64,000 nt of DNA from the NCBI GenBank assembly GCA_043228905.1, contig JBHGNT010000009.1, forward strand, positions 19,096,001 to 19,160,000. Reading direction: 5' to 3'. Origin of the DNA: Azolla caroliniana (taxonomy: Eukaryota; Polypodiophyta). Each line of letters opens with the position of its first letter. The first letter of the stretch is position 1. The notes beneath the pieces are model-generated. The model did no database searches and had not been told where the DNA came from. It saw only the letters and a program-made list of their open reading frames with translations. A program made the position numbers and the translations under genes. This document shows, piece after piece, positions 42,823 through 52,859 of the stretch.

Positions 42823-43260
42823 TGTCATGAGATGGCAAGACTCGAACCCATGACCTTATGGTATATGGGTCGAGCTCTTAACCATCTCACCATCTATTGT
42901 AATTCATAGAATATTATTTTCATTTATGTTTTATTATAAGAAAGTAATGTATATTCCAGATTTCTCTGGAACATTCTAGAAGCTTCAGGATTATTCCTGA
43001 GAACACTATAAAAGAAGGCACTAAGCATTATGTTGAACCAAATTGGTTCAACACCAGTCTTAAGCCTCTTAGTCGATTTGTACTTATCTTTCATATAATA
43101 TAAGAGCTGTTGTCATCATCCTATTTCTCTCTCTCTCTCCTCTTCTCACTTCCTCTCTCTCGGGAATCTTACGCAGTCCCGTCCTCTTAGTACTAATAGT
43201 ACTAATAGTACTACTCTTCTTAGTACTAATTCCATCTCTGTTTTAGTACTATTCCTGACA
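42823..43260 (+). repeat. 3' LTR of Gyp-A3
   Basis: The 438-bp LTR is identical by eye to 37578-38015 and is followed by TCAGT. Confidence 0.95.
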
Positions 43261-43453
43261 TCAGTCCGGCTCAAAGCCGGGAGTGTATTCTTCTTATATA
43301 TATACATATACGTTTGCATCTGTCTGTGTATATTGGCGTTTTTGTTGGTGTCGGGTGCTCCCCCCCTTTCCTGCGTTTCCTGTACATGAGGGCGTGAGAT
43401 GCGCGCGTGTGTGCGTGTGCGTGTGTGTGTGTGCGCGCGCGAGTCGGTGTTAA

Positions 43454-43493
<40 letters not shown>

Positions 43494-44303
43494 TCGGTTG
43501 CTTCTGGGGTGTTCCTGGGATGCCCAGAAATAGTGAAGCACGACTTCCTACGCTCCATCACTCCCTAGTCCAAGACCCTCGTGGTCCCGCCTTTCTCCAC
43601 GCACGCGCGTAACAACGCGACAACGGCAGCCCATAGGCTGCAAACTGTCACTATGTAAGAATGTACAACAGTGAGTTCACTGAGGCAACGACCTCGTGCT
43701 CACAATCTTCGCCACAGGCGGCGGTTACAACTGAGGCAACGACCTCTATTTCTCTCTCTTTCTCTCTCTCTATACATTGTTACGTGCACTAATCTCGTGC
43801 AAAACAAGAAAAATGACAACAACTGCTAAAGGTTTGCCCTAAGTCATATTTATACTAATATGACTTTTCGGCTATTTACAAATATAGCCATGATGGACTC
43901 TCATAAACATATTTACGAATATGTCTCTTCATCCGGTTCTCACCGGGTCTGCACCATCCGGGTCTCCGTAGCTGAGTACTCCTCATCCAGTTCTCACCGG
44001 GTCTGTACCATCCGGCTCTCCGTAGCCGAGTACTCCTCATCCGGTCTTCACCGGGTCTGTATCATCCGGCTCTCCGTAGCCGGGTACTTGTCATCTGGTT
44101 TCGGCCGAGTTTGTTTGTCAGCACTGTTCTTCTCCCTTCCCATCCGGAGGGACCTGTCTCCCAACACAAACTATACCACTAGAAAGAGGAAGGGTACAAT
44201 GGGAGACTCAGAGGCAATGACCTCCACCTCTACCTTACCAATTGGCGGTTACAACAAATACAAGTTTTGTATCTCTGTCTGTCTGTCTGTCTCTCTCTCT
44301 CAA

Positions 44304-45070
44304 GTCGGGATCACTTCCCATTGAGATCATCGCCATGGAAAGGGTTGTTGAATAGATGCTTAAGGTTCAAAAAAGTCCCTCACATTGACTTCCTAGAATT
44401 GCATGGGAAGCAAGCAAAAAGATCCAAAAGACGCATAAAAGCAAAATTTTGTGTTCTGACTGGATGCATGATATAGAAAAATGGTTTGGTAGATGGGATG
44501 CGAGACAATTGCTTCATGATGCATCACTAGATTCCTCTCTAAATGAGGGCTTTTTGCAATGCCAATGTATCATGACATGGGACAAATGTGGAGGCTCACT
44601 CTTCACACATTTTACTACACATGTTGCATCTAACTACAAAACCATATTCTTTGTGGAACGGGGAAACTGTACACATCGATACATGTTAGAGCCCATACCG
44701 TTATCTACCATTCGAACCATTGCTTCCATGACACTTAGCTCACATGCCTTGTGATGTGAGACAAGGAGTTGGGGCACAAGTGATGAGAGTGGTCGACTAT
44801 GCACACTTTTCCCTAAACAAGTTCGCAAGTCTGAGTATCACACTTGTATACAATGCTCTGCCTTTGATCATATTCGACCATGCTTTGCACATCTCTTCGA
44901 TCGAGCCCAATCCTTGCATGAATTCCTCTCAAAAGCACAATGTGCACTCTCGATTGCAACATTCATTGTTAAAGTTCTTGAACATCGAGAGTCACTACTC
45001 ACTTTCACAAGTATAACGTGAAATGTAATCTTTTTGGTCTCATAGGTCATATTTGACCTCCAAAGACGAT
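44304..45070. other. Unassigned insert in the Copia-G 3' LTR
   Basis: About 760 bp have no counterpart in the intact Copia-G LTR at 49510-50003. Only short frames (up to 101 codons) are present and I recognise no domain. Motifs such as GTGATGTGAGACAAGGAG and TTGGTCTCATAGGTCATATTTGACCTCC look like other plant LTR or leader sequence, but no ends or target duplication could be fixed. It could be a fragment of another LTR or of unique DNA. Confidence 0.4.
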
Positions 45071-45100
45071 AATATTCTTATCTATCTATCTATTTATCTA

Positions 45101-45102
<2 letters not shown>

Positions 45103-45142
<40 letters not shown>
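45103..45142. repeat. (TG)n microsatellite
   Basis: A run of about 20 TG units lies at the junction between the unassigned insert and resumed Copia-G LTR sequence, preceded by a CTAT-rich run (about 45078-45101). Confidence 0.9.
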
Positions 45143-45145
<3 letters not shown>

Positions 45146-45371
45146 ATCAATAAGAATGATATCACACTTACTACAAATATTGCCGTAGTTATATTTATAC
45201 TTATATAACCTTTGGGTTATTTACAAACATGACCTCAATATGTCCGATCGGATACCTTCTGGATCCATCCGATTCGGTTTCTGGATACCTTCCGGATCCA
45301 TCCAGTCCAGTTCCTTCCTTCGACACGTCCAATTCTCATCCGGAGGGACCGGTTTCCCAACAAAATCCCCC

Positions 45372-47625
45372 TTCACTCTGGCATGGGATGTCTCGTCAAT
45401 CCGATCCGTCTCCGACATGCGTCTAGCTATTGGTTGACTGTACCTTTGTCAACATGTCTGACCTGTTCTCCTATGTATGGATCTTCGTCAGCGAAAACTC
45501 TTTATCTTCTACCTTCTCCAAGAGCCAGTGATATCTCCTCTGGATGTGCTTAGTCTGGGAGTGGTAGGCTGCATTCTTCGCAAGGTGGATGGCACTTTGA
45601 CTATCGTAGTAGAGCCGAAATTCCTCCTCGATCTCTAACTCTTCGATAAAGTCCTTCTGAAGTCTTTGACAGGAACTGCACGCTCCCTATACGCAACGCT
45701 CGGCCACAACCGAGCTTAGAATCATACACAGAAAACGGGAAATAAATGCATGACACAAAGAAGAGAAGAGTACACAGGATGTTTACGCAGAAAACCCCAA
45801 ACTAGGGAAAAAAACCACGGCAGCCCACAGGCTGCAAACTATCACTATGTTAGAATATACAACAATGAGTTCACAGAAGCAACGACCTCGAGCTCACGAT
45901 CTTCGCCACAGGCGGCGGTTTCAACAGAGGCAACGACCTCTTTCTCTCTCTCTCTCTCTCTGTCTTTGTACACGGTTACACGCTATCTCTCTTCTTGCAC
46001 CAACAAGAATAACAACAACTACTAAAAGTTTGCCCTAAGTCATATTTATACTAATATGACTTTTCGGCTATTTACAAATATAGCCACGATGGACTCTCAG
46101 AAACATATTTACGAATATGTCTCTTCATCTGGTGAGCACTCCTCACTGGGTCTGCACCATCCGGCTCTCCGTAGCCGGGTACTCCTCATCCGGTTCTCAC
46201 CGGGTCTGCACCATCCGGCTCTCCATAGCCGGGTACTCCTCATCCGGTTCTCACCGGGTCTGCACCATCCGGATCTCCGTAGCCGGGTACTCCTCATCCG
46301 GTTCTCTCCGGGTCTGCACCATCCGGAGGGACCTGTCTCCCAACAGTCTTGACGGCCATGATACCGTTCCCCCTGTATAGGTCATGATGTATCCGGACGT
46401 GGACCGGCTGGTATCTACATCAGACGACATATCCAAATCCGCAAAGCTTTCCAATAGGGGTTTACCTGATCCGAATCGAGGGCACATACTCGAGGACCCT
46501 TTCAGGTACAAGAGTATCCACTTGACGACTACTCAATGTTCTCTTCCTGGATTGCTCATGAACCGGCTGGCCATTCCGACTGCATATCCGATGACCGGCC
46601 GGGTACACACCATTGCATACATTAGGCTTCCGATTGTTGAGGCATAGGGTACCTTTGTCATCTCTACTTTCTCTGCCTTTGTCTTCAGACTTTGTTTTCG
46701 GGACAACTTGCAATTTGCTAGAAGTATCGACTTGACCAACTTTGCTTCCGTCATGATGAACCTTTGGAGTGCCTTTGTCATGTACTTCTCTTTTGATAGC
46801 CACAATAGCTTCTTTGTCTGGTCCTGGATTATGTGCATGCCAGTATTTTTCTTACCAAACCCAAATCTTTCATTGAGAAGGACCGGTTCAAGGCCTTCTT
46901 CAACATTCCGATTTTGGTGCAGTCCTGTCCAATGATTCGCATGTCCTCCACATACAAGAGGAGTATTAGGAGGTCTCCTTCGTCGATCTTTTTCACGAAC
47001 ACAAAGTGGTCGTCCTGCGTCTTGTGGTATCCTTGGTCGGTCATGAAGGAGTCAAATTTACAGTACCATTGTCGGGGAGCTTACCTTCTTGAACCGACAC
47101 ACCAAGTTCTCCTTCCCTTTCTTGATGAATCCTTTCGGTTGTTGCATGTAGATCTATTCGTCAAGGTCACTATGCAGGAACGTCGTCTTGACGTCTAGTT
47201 GCTCTACCTCGAGGTCCATGCTTGCCTCTATGCTCAACACCATCCAGATGGATGTCATCTTTGCCACCGGGACACTGATCTCATCGAAATTCACTCCTTT
47301 CTTCTATTGGAAGACCTTCACCACAATCTGGGCTTTGTACCTCGATGGATTTCCGATGTCTCCCGGTTTTAGCTTGTACACCCACTTGTTCTGGAGCGTT
47401 CTCTTTCTTTTCAACAACTCCGTCAATTCATATGTGTGGCTCTCATGCAGGGAATCCATCTCATTCAGCATGGCACTTAACCACTTGTGGTTGTGGGTGT
47501 CTTTCTTTGCTTCTTCGAAGCTTTCTGTCTCCCCCTCATCCGTCAGTAAAACATGCTCTGCATCCGGAAATCTCTACGTCCCTTAGAGGGCATCTACGTC
47601 CTTGATTTTCGGCCATGAGTTCTTC
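45372..47625 (-). pseudogene. Copia-G RT and RNase H, split by a solo LTR
   Basis: The minus strand from about 47600 down has the RT palm with YVEDMRIIGQD (catalytic Asp changed to Glu), KALNRSFSMKDLG, LWLSKEKYMTK, then RNase H with SGYIMTYTGGTVSWPSRL. After removal of the solo E LTR and one GTCTT, the frame reads RLQKDFIEELEIEEEFRLYY, so about 35 codons with the usual TTEAEY motif are gone in frame. DSQSAIHLAKNAAYHS and HIQRRYHW follow. Stops and shifts are frequent. Confidence 0.8.
45667..46345 (-). repeat. Solo E-type copia LTR in Copia-G RNase H
   Basis: The 679-bp sequence runs on the plus strand from TGACAGGAAC to TCCCAACA, with GTCTT on both sides (45662-45666 and 46346-46350). Removing it restores the Copia-G frame. 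It contains about four 54-bp TCCGGTTCTCACCGGG units (46130-46330) and the inverted repeat around TATA near 46040. It is the LTR type of Copia-E. Confidence 0.88.
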
Positions 47626-47627
47626 AG

Positions 47628-48911
47628 TCAATTCTTCATCCAAATCCTATTTAGTGTCTGGTCTGGTTTGATGTCCGATCCTTCTTCTGTCTGTTTAGTT
47701 CTTTGTCTGAGTTTGGCCAATCCCGTATGGTCTTTGACTGACATCCAACTTCTGACCGGATGGATCCTTGTGTCTTCCAACCAATCTTTGTAGGCCGATC
47801 CAAAGTAGGCTATCTTCTTCTCCAGTTCCCACTCGGTGATGGTCTTGTCTTCCGTGAAGACTATGTTCCTACTCCAGATCACTTTCTTTTCAGCTAGGCT
47901 CCACGGCCAGTAGCGGAACTCATCATCACCGTACCCATGAAATATACATGGCCGAGTTTTTAGATCCAGTTTTCCTCATTTATCCTTTGCAATGTGCACA
48001 TATGCAAGGTAGCCGAACACTTTTAGATGCCGGTAAGAAACATCTTTACCGGTCCATACTCTCTGTGGTGTGTCTCCGTCCAATGGCGCTGAGGGTGATT
48101 TGTTTATCATGTACGTCGTCTTCATCAACGCCTCAGTCCAAAACGTCTTGGACAACTTGGCATGTGCAACCATACTCCGGACTTTCTCCATTACGGTCTG
48201 GTTGATTCTCTCGGCCAACCCAATAAGCTTTGGTGTCTTCGACATGGTGTAGTCAAGCCGGATTCCCTACGACCAACAATAGTCCTTGAATTGGCCCCAG
48301 TATTCACCGCCGTTGTCCGCTCGAACTACTTTCAACTTCCGACCAGTTTCTCTTTCTACTCTTGGATGAAACTCCTTGAAGACGGACAATACCTGGTCCT
48401 TCATCTTTAGTGTGGAAACCCACAGCTTCTGGCTGTGGTCATCTATGAATGTCATGAAGTAGTGTGATCCGACATGTGACTTCGTGCCCACACAACATAT
48501 GCCGGTATGCACGAGTTCAAGTGGTGCCTTTCGTCTCATTGGTGGTCTCAACTGGAAAGAGGTTTTGTTCTGCTTGTCGGCTAAGCAATCGGTCCACTTC
48601 TCAAGTTGCATGTCCTTCACCTCTGGAATGAGGTTATCATCAACTAGTCTTTTCATCCCTTTCTGGCTCATGTGACGCAACCTTTTGTGCCACAACTCAC
48701 TAGCATTGTCGGATTCCATGTTCACTTCCTCTCGGCATATCCGAGCATGCATCAAGTACAATGTGTTGATCTTCCGAGCTTGGGCCATGACCAGGCTTCC
48801 TCTGCAAAACTTCATTGTGTCGTTCCGGATGCTACTGGTATAGCCTTCATCATCCAACTGACCGACTAATATCATGTTCAGTCGAACCTTCGGAACATGG
48901 TCGACTCCCAA
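47628..48911 (-). pseudogene. Copia-G integrase and linker
   Basis: From 48911 leftwards: VPKVRLNMILVGQLDDEGY, GAG-pre-integrase LWHKRLRHMSQKGMKRL with CTDCLA altered to WTDCLA, core FIDDHSQKLW, VVRADNGGEYWG and, after a short break, GLAERINQTVMEKVRSM. Then INKSPSAPLDGDTP and the linker to 47628. Two breaks are visible (near 48250 and 47900). It begins directly after Gag sequence, so the protease region is missing. Confidence 0.8.
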
Positions 48912-49500
48912 TCCTTCAGGCGAGCTTCTTCATTTAGCAAACTCAACTTTACTCTCGCTAGGGATAAGTGCTTCCCTTCCCGTCGAGCGTTGCCCAAAGT
49001 GACGACAAGAGTCTCTCAGCTATCTGGAAGGGATCTGAGCAGTAGCAATGTTAGTACCTTGTCGGCTAGAGGTACTTTGAGCGAGGTAGTCTGATTTATC
49101 AACCCCTCGAAAGAATTCATATGGTCCGCCATGCTAGAGTTGTCCTGATATCTGAACCTCACTATTTTCCGAAATACAAAGACTCGATTTACAACATTCT
49201 TGTTCTCCAACATCATGCCAATCTTCTCCTAGAGCTCATTGGCCTAGTTCTCTTCATTGAAGTTATTGTACAGGCTCATGTCGATGAAGCATATTATGTA
49301 TGCCGTCGTCTTCATATGCATCACCTCCCAAGTCGCAACATTGATCTTGTCTAGTTTTTTATCTCCAAATTGTACCGGAAGCCAGAATGTCCCTCATCTT
49401 TGATTTCCACACTGGGTAGTTGGAACTGGTGAGCTTGAACATGCCACCAAATGACTCTTCCATTTTCATTCTTTTGGTTGAAGTTCAGAACTTCGCTTTG
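48912..49500 (-). pseudogene. Copia-G gag
   Basis: The minus strand shows FKLTSSNYPVWKSKMRD-like sequence near 49420, KLDKINVATWEVMHMKTTAY near 49320 and ENKNVVNRVFVFRKIVRFRYQDNSSMADHM at 49216-49120. It ends RSLPDSWE...LLNEEARLKDWES. UBN2 order is retained, with shifts. It stops just before the zinc knuckle. Confidence 0.75.
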
Positions 49501-49509
49501 ATACTAGAT

Positions 49510-50003
49510 TGATAGGAATTGTTCTCGGCCACAACCAAGATCCAAACTCACTATGGAAGAAAAACAAAATAGAAATAAGACAACGCAGTGTGTTAACGTG
49601 AAAAAACACGGGAGCCCACAGACTCTAAACTATACCACTAGAAAGAGGAAGGGTACAATGGGTGGGTGTCTCAAAAGGCAACAACCTCGAGCTCTACCTT
49701 GCCAACTAATGGTTACAACAGATACACGTTCTGTGACTCTCTCTCTCTCTGTATCTCTCTCTTTGTACATGAATAAGAATGATACCACACTTACTACAAT
49801 TATTCCCCTAGTTATATTTATACTTATATAACTTTAGGGCTATTTACAAATATGACCTTAACAGTCACGTCGGAACATATTCACTAATATATCTAGCCGA
49901 ATACCTTCCGGATCCATCCGGTCTAGTTCCTTCCTTCGACTCGTCCGATCTGGCTCGTCCGGTTCTCATCCGGATCCCATTTGGAGGGACCAGTTTCCCA
50001 ACA
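49510..50003 (-). repeat. Copia-G 5' LTR
   Basis: The 494-bp LTR runs on the plus strand from TGATAGGAATTG to TTCCCAACA. The TATA region is within the inverted repeat TAGTTATAT...ATATAACTT (near 49810). Confidence 0.85.
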
Positions 50004-50006
50004 GTT

Positions 50007-50606
50007 TGATATGAATATGAAGCTAGACACAACCAATTCAATACCTGCAAATGAGAGATACAAAGATCAAGACAACGAACGATAGACAAGACAAAGTAGA
50101 AAGTACAAAGAAACTAATTTTTACGTGGAAAACCCTGAATGGGAAAAACCACGATAATCTACAAACACCAAACTATATCACTATGGTAGGAGGAATACAC
50201 AGGAGACTTTAAGGTAACAACGTTAAGCTCCTCTTCGTTAGGCGACAGTTACAACAGAGTTTCCACACCCTCACACCCTCTCCTACTCCTACTCACAAGT
50301 TACACACACTAATACACTAGTTACAATGACTACCACACATATATAACTACTTTCCCTAGCAATATTTATACTTATATACATATATGATTATTTAAAAATA
50401 TAACCCAATCGGATTCGGTAGATTCGGCTATTAACCGAATTGGTTATCAATCGATTATTGGTCAGTCGATTATTCTGCCTTGTCCGAGTTAGTTATTAAC
50501 TGATTCGGCTCGTCTCTTCAGTTAGTGATGAATCGGTTCCTTAAGATCTGAATCCTTGTGCAATATCCGAATTGTGTTCTTCCCATCCGGAGTGACCAAT
50601 TTTCCA
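50007..50606 (-). repeat. Copia LTR remnant (H)
   Basis: The stretch has the hallmarks of the minus-strand copia LTRs here: TTTTTACGTGGAAAACCCTG, AACCACGATAATC, CACTATGGTAGGAG, a TATA-rich part near 50370 and GATTCGG-type repeats. It ends CATCCGGAGTGACCAATTTTCC without the final CAACA. No coding partner is found. Both boundaries are approximate. Confidence 0.55.
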
Positions 50607-52089
50607 CGGGGATGAATTTCTTCTACAATTAAAGATCTTGACTTTCAAGGAAATGACCTATAGGCGTGGGAAGGTGTTTGCACTAAGCATGGGAAGACGT
50701 TTACATTTAAAGTTGAGGAGATTGATTGTGTAGATCTAAATGTGGTGACACCAATTGTAATATTTACTATCCCTCATATTCCTTGGAATTTTAAACCTAT
50801 TGCAGTACTGAGAGCTCAATTGCCTCAATTGTTAGCACTGCTAAAAGATAAAGTTGAGATGAATATTTTGGATCCTTCTAACGCACTATACTCCAACCAA
50901 TGGTTCATCATTCCAAAGAAACATGGTTCTCTAAGATTCATTCAAGATCTACAACTAGTCAACAAAGTCACAATCCGAAATGCAGGAATTGGACAGAGCA
51001 TTGAGTAATTTGCAGAAGCCATTGCTAGGAAAGCAATTTACTCTATGGGAGAGCTATATTCAGGATAAGACCAATTTTAGTTAGCAAATGATAGTCATAA
51101 TATCATAACAATGGAAACACCAACTGGGTTGGTTCGAATGTGCACTCTTCCTCAAGGTGCGATAAATTCAGTTGCTCATATGATGAATGCAATGAACAAA
51201 GCTCTACATGAGTACATCCCAAAGGTAACTATGCCATTTTTGGATGATGTTCCTATTAAGGGATGTTTAGAAAGAGAGAAAGATGAGAATATGGTTGCAG
51301 AAAGTTTGTGATGGATCACATTAATGATTGTGAAAGTATTTTAAATAAGCTTGAGCAGGTACATTTGAAACTATAAAAAACAAAGTCAAGCTTTGGGCAG
51401 AATGAAGTTGTGATAGTTGGTCATATGTGTGGGTGGTATGGGAGGAAGCCTTCACCGATCAAAATTAACACAATTTACAAAATATGAAGTAGGTTTGTGA
51501 ATCGGTAATAGAGGTGAGAAGATTTTGCACATGTCTCAGATCCTCTCTACCAACTTTTATGAAAAGGGAAGAAGTTTATTTGGACTGACAAACATACACA
51601 AGTTGTTCAACAATTGAAAGAAACATTATTAAAAGCTCCAATTCTTCATCAACCAGACTACAAAGATGGAATACCAATTATAGTGACAGTTGATACTAGC
51701 CCGATTGGGATTGGTTGGTTTATCAACCAAGAGGATGAAGAGCACCATTGATATGCTATCATAGTTGGAGCAAATATATTAAATGATAGACAACGAAATT
51801 ATGCAAAAGTTAAACGAGAATTGTGGGGTTTGCTTACTGCATTAAAAATAGATAGAGATTACTTGATTAGAGTAGACGTAGTGGTTGAAACAGATTGTTT
51901 GCCACTCATCAGAATAATAGCAAGTTACCATCACCGAATATTGCAATGCTTTGGTGGATTGCATACATAAGAACCATGAACCTAGAATTATGGCATATAA
52001 ATGGTAAAGAGAACCTACTTGCATATATATTGTCAAGAGCAAGGTTCATTAATGAAAAGGTGATGCATGACGAGAAATATGCGGAATAA
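50607..52089 (+). pseudogene. Old family-B-like pol remnant (RT, RNase H)
   Basis: It reads IPWNFKPIAVLRAQ, ILDPSNALYSNQWFIIPKK, LRFIQDLQLVNKVTIRNAG, then METPTGLVRMCTLPQGAINS, MPFLDDVPIKG, RNase H TVDTSPIGIGWFINQ, KVKRELWGLLTAL, VVVETDCLP and AYILSRARF. It is the same domain series as Gyp-B2 at 18530-19990, but much more diverged at DNA level and broken by many stops. It keeps the RNase H Asp lost in B2. Copia LTR sequence truncates it on both sides, and no LTRs of its own remain. Confidence 0.8.
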
Positions 52090-52853
52090 TCTTCGGCCAC
52101 AACCGAAGCTTAGATCACTTGATGACAATCAAACACAAAAGAAATGGGAATGGAGGTAGGTACACAAATAGAGAGAGAATACACATGATGTTAACGTGGA
52201 AAACCCTGAGAGGGAAAAACCACGGGAGTCCACAGACTCCAAACTATCACTATGTCGAAGCAATACAACTAGGAGCGCAGAGGCAACGACCTCTTGCTCA
52301 AAATCTTCGCCTGGCAACGGTTACAACAGAGACATGCTCTGTATCACTCACTCTCTCTCTCTCTCTCTCTGTATAGTCGTTACACCAATGATACTATCGT
52401 CTTCTTACATTGGGTTTGCCCTAGGTCATATTTATACTAATATGACTTTCGGGCTATTTACAAATATAGCTCCAGTGGGCTCTTTGGAACATATTTACAT
52501 ATATGTCCCTTTCATCCGGTGAGAGGTTTTCATCGGGTCTGCATCATCCGGTTCTCACCAGGTCTTCCTTGCCGGGTACTCCACATCCGGTTCTCACCGG
52601 GTCTTCCGTTGCTGGGTACTCCACATCCGGTTCTCACCAGGTCTTCCGATGCCGGGTACTCCACATCCGGTTCTCACCGGGTCTTCTGATGCCGGGTACT
52701 CCACATCCGGTTCTCACCGGGTCTTCCGTTGTCAGGTACTCCACATCCGGTTCTCACTGGGTCTTCCGATGCCGGGTCCTCCACATCCGGTTCTCACCGG
52801 GTCTTCCAATGCCGGGCCTTCGTATCCCATCCAGAGAGACCAGGATCCTAACA
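52090..52853 (-). repeat. Copia-K 3' LTR with 40-bp minisatellite
   Basis: On the plus strand it ends GGATCCTAACA at 52853. It contains about seven units of 40 bp (TCCGGTTCTCACCGGG...GGGTACTCCACA) at about 52540-52817, a TATA region in the inverted repeat GGTCATATTTATACTAATATGACTT (near 52427) and a (CT)n run near 52350. The left edge is approximate. Confidence 0.8.
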
Positions 52854-52859
52854 AACTCC

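Larger units (their letters stand above)
37578..43260 (+). mobile_element. Gyp-A3: intact-looking family-A chromovirus
   Basis: The 5683-bp element has two 438-bp LTRs (37578-38015 and 42823-43260) in which I see no difference, flanked by TCAGT (37573-37577 and 43261-43265). Gag is open for 385 codons and pol for about 1190 codons in the -1 frame. Primer site, polypurine tract and frameshift signal are all present. It is inserted in a D LTR and is the youngest and best-preserved element here. All domains needed for autonomous transposition can be seen, so current activity is possible but not shown. Confidence 0.95.
37151..43622 (+). repeat. Solo LTR of family D, split by Gyp-A3
   Basis: Parts 37151-37577 and 43266-43622 (784 bp) start TGTCGTGAAG and end GCGACA, with ACGG on both sides (37147-37150 and 43623-43626). 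It has CTATAAAAGG near 37351, then a GT/GC-alternating tract (about 43400-43442) and a (CT)n tract (about 43457-43490). It is the same family as 4615-5345. No D coding region is present. Confidence 0.82.
36262..44166 (-). mobile_element. Copia-E: truncated minus-strand copia (5' LTR, gag, start of protease)
   Basis: Reading right to left: 5' LTR (44166 to 36863, split by the D LTR and Gyp-A3), a Met-type primer site just left of it (TGATACTAG on the plus strand), gag, and a protease start ending near 36262. Integrase, RT and RNase H are missing. Its right end (CCCAACA at 44166) abuts the middle of the Copia-G 3' LTR, so it was inserted there and later lost its left half. Copia-G sequence left of Copia-E is not found. 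Confidence 0.78.
36863..44166 (-). repeat. Copia-E 5' LTR, split by D LTR and Gyp-A3
   Basis: LTR parts are 36863-37150 and 43627-44166 (828 bp together). The minus-strand start is TGTTGGGAGACAGG and the plus-strand left end TGATAGGAATCG. About three 54-bp units (TCCGGTTCTCACCGGG...) lie at about 43933-44095. A TATA region within an inverted repeat, AAGTCATAT...ATATGACTT, is near 43842. The D insertion at AAAACCACGG is confirmed by uninterrupted AAAACCACGGCAGCCC in the solo copy near 45814. Confidence 0.82.
44167..45362 (-). repeat. Copia-G 3' LTR, partial, with insert
   Basis: It matches 49620-50003: CAAACTATACCACTAGAAAG at its left, TTATATTTATACTTATATAA near 45190, and TCCCAACA at the right end. 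The first 110 bp or so of the plus-strand left end are missing because Copia-E abuts there. It is interrupted at about 44304-45070. Confidence 0.78.
44167..50003 (-). mobile_element. Copia-G: degenerate minus-strand copia
   Basis: Right to left: 5' LTR 50003-49510, a primer site next to it (plus strand GCTTTGATACTAG, a Met-type site), gag, integrase, RT, RNase H, a purine-rich tract (minus GAAGGGGGATTT) and a 3' LTR starting at 45362. The 3' LTR is cut at 44167 by Copia-E and carries a 760-bp unassigned insert. A solo E LTR sits in RNase H. Zinc knuckle and protease are deleted, and RT has YVED in place of YVDD. The element is dead. Confidence 0.82.

Noticed and set aside
43146-43541. 131-codon minus-strand frame rich in Arg-Glu
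   Set aside because: It is a translation of (CT)n and (GT)n simple repeats, with no coding signal.
44449-44754. 101-codon plus-strand frame in the unassigned insert
   Set aside because: No domain, no codon pattern and no neighbouring gene signals; kept only as unassigned sequence.
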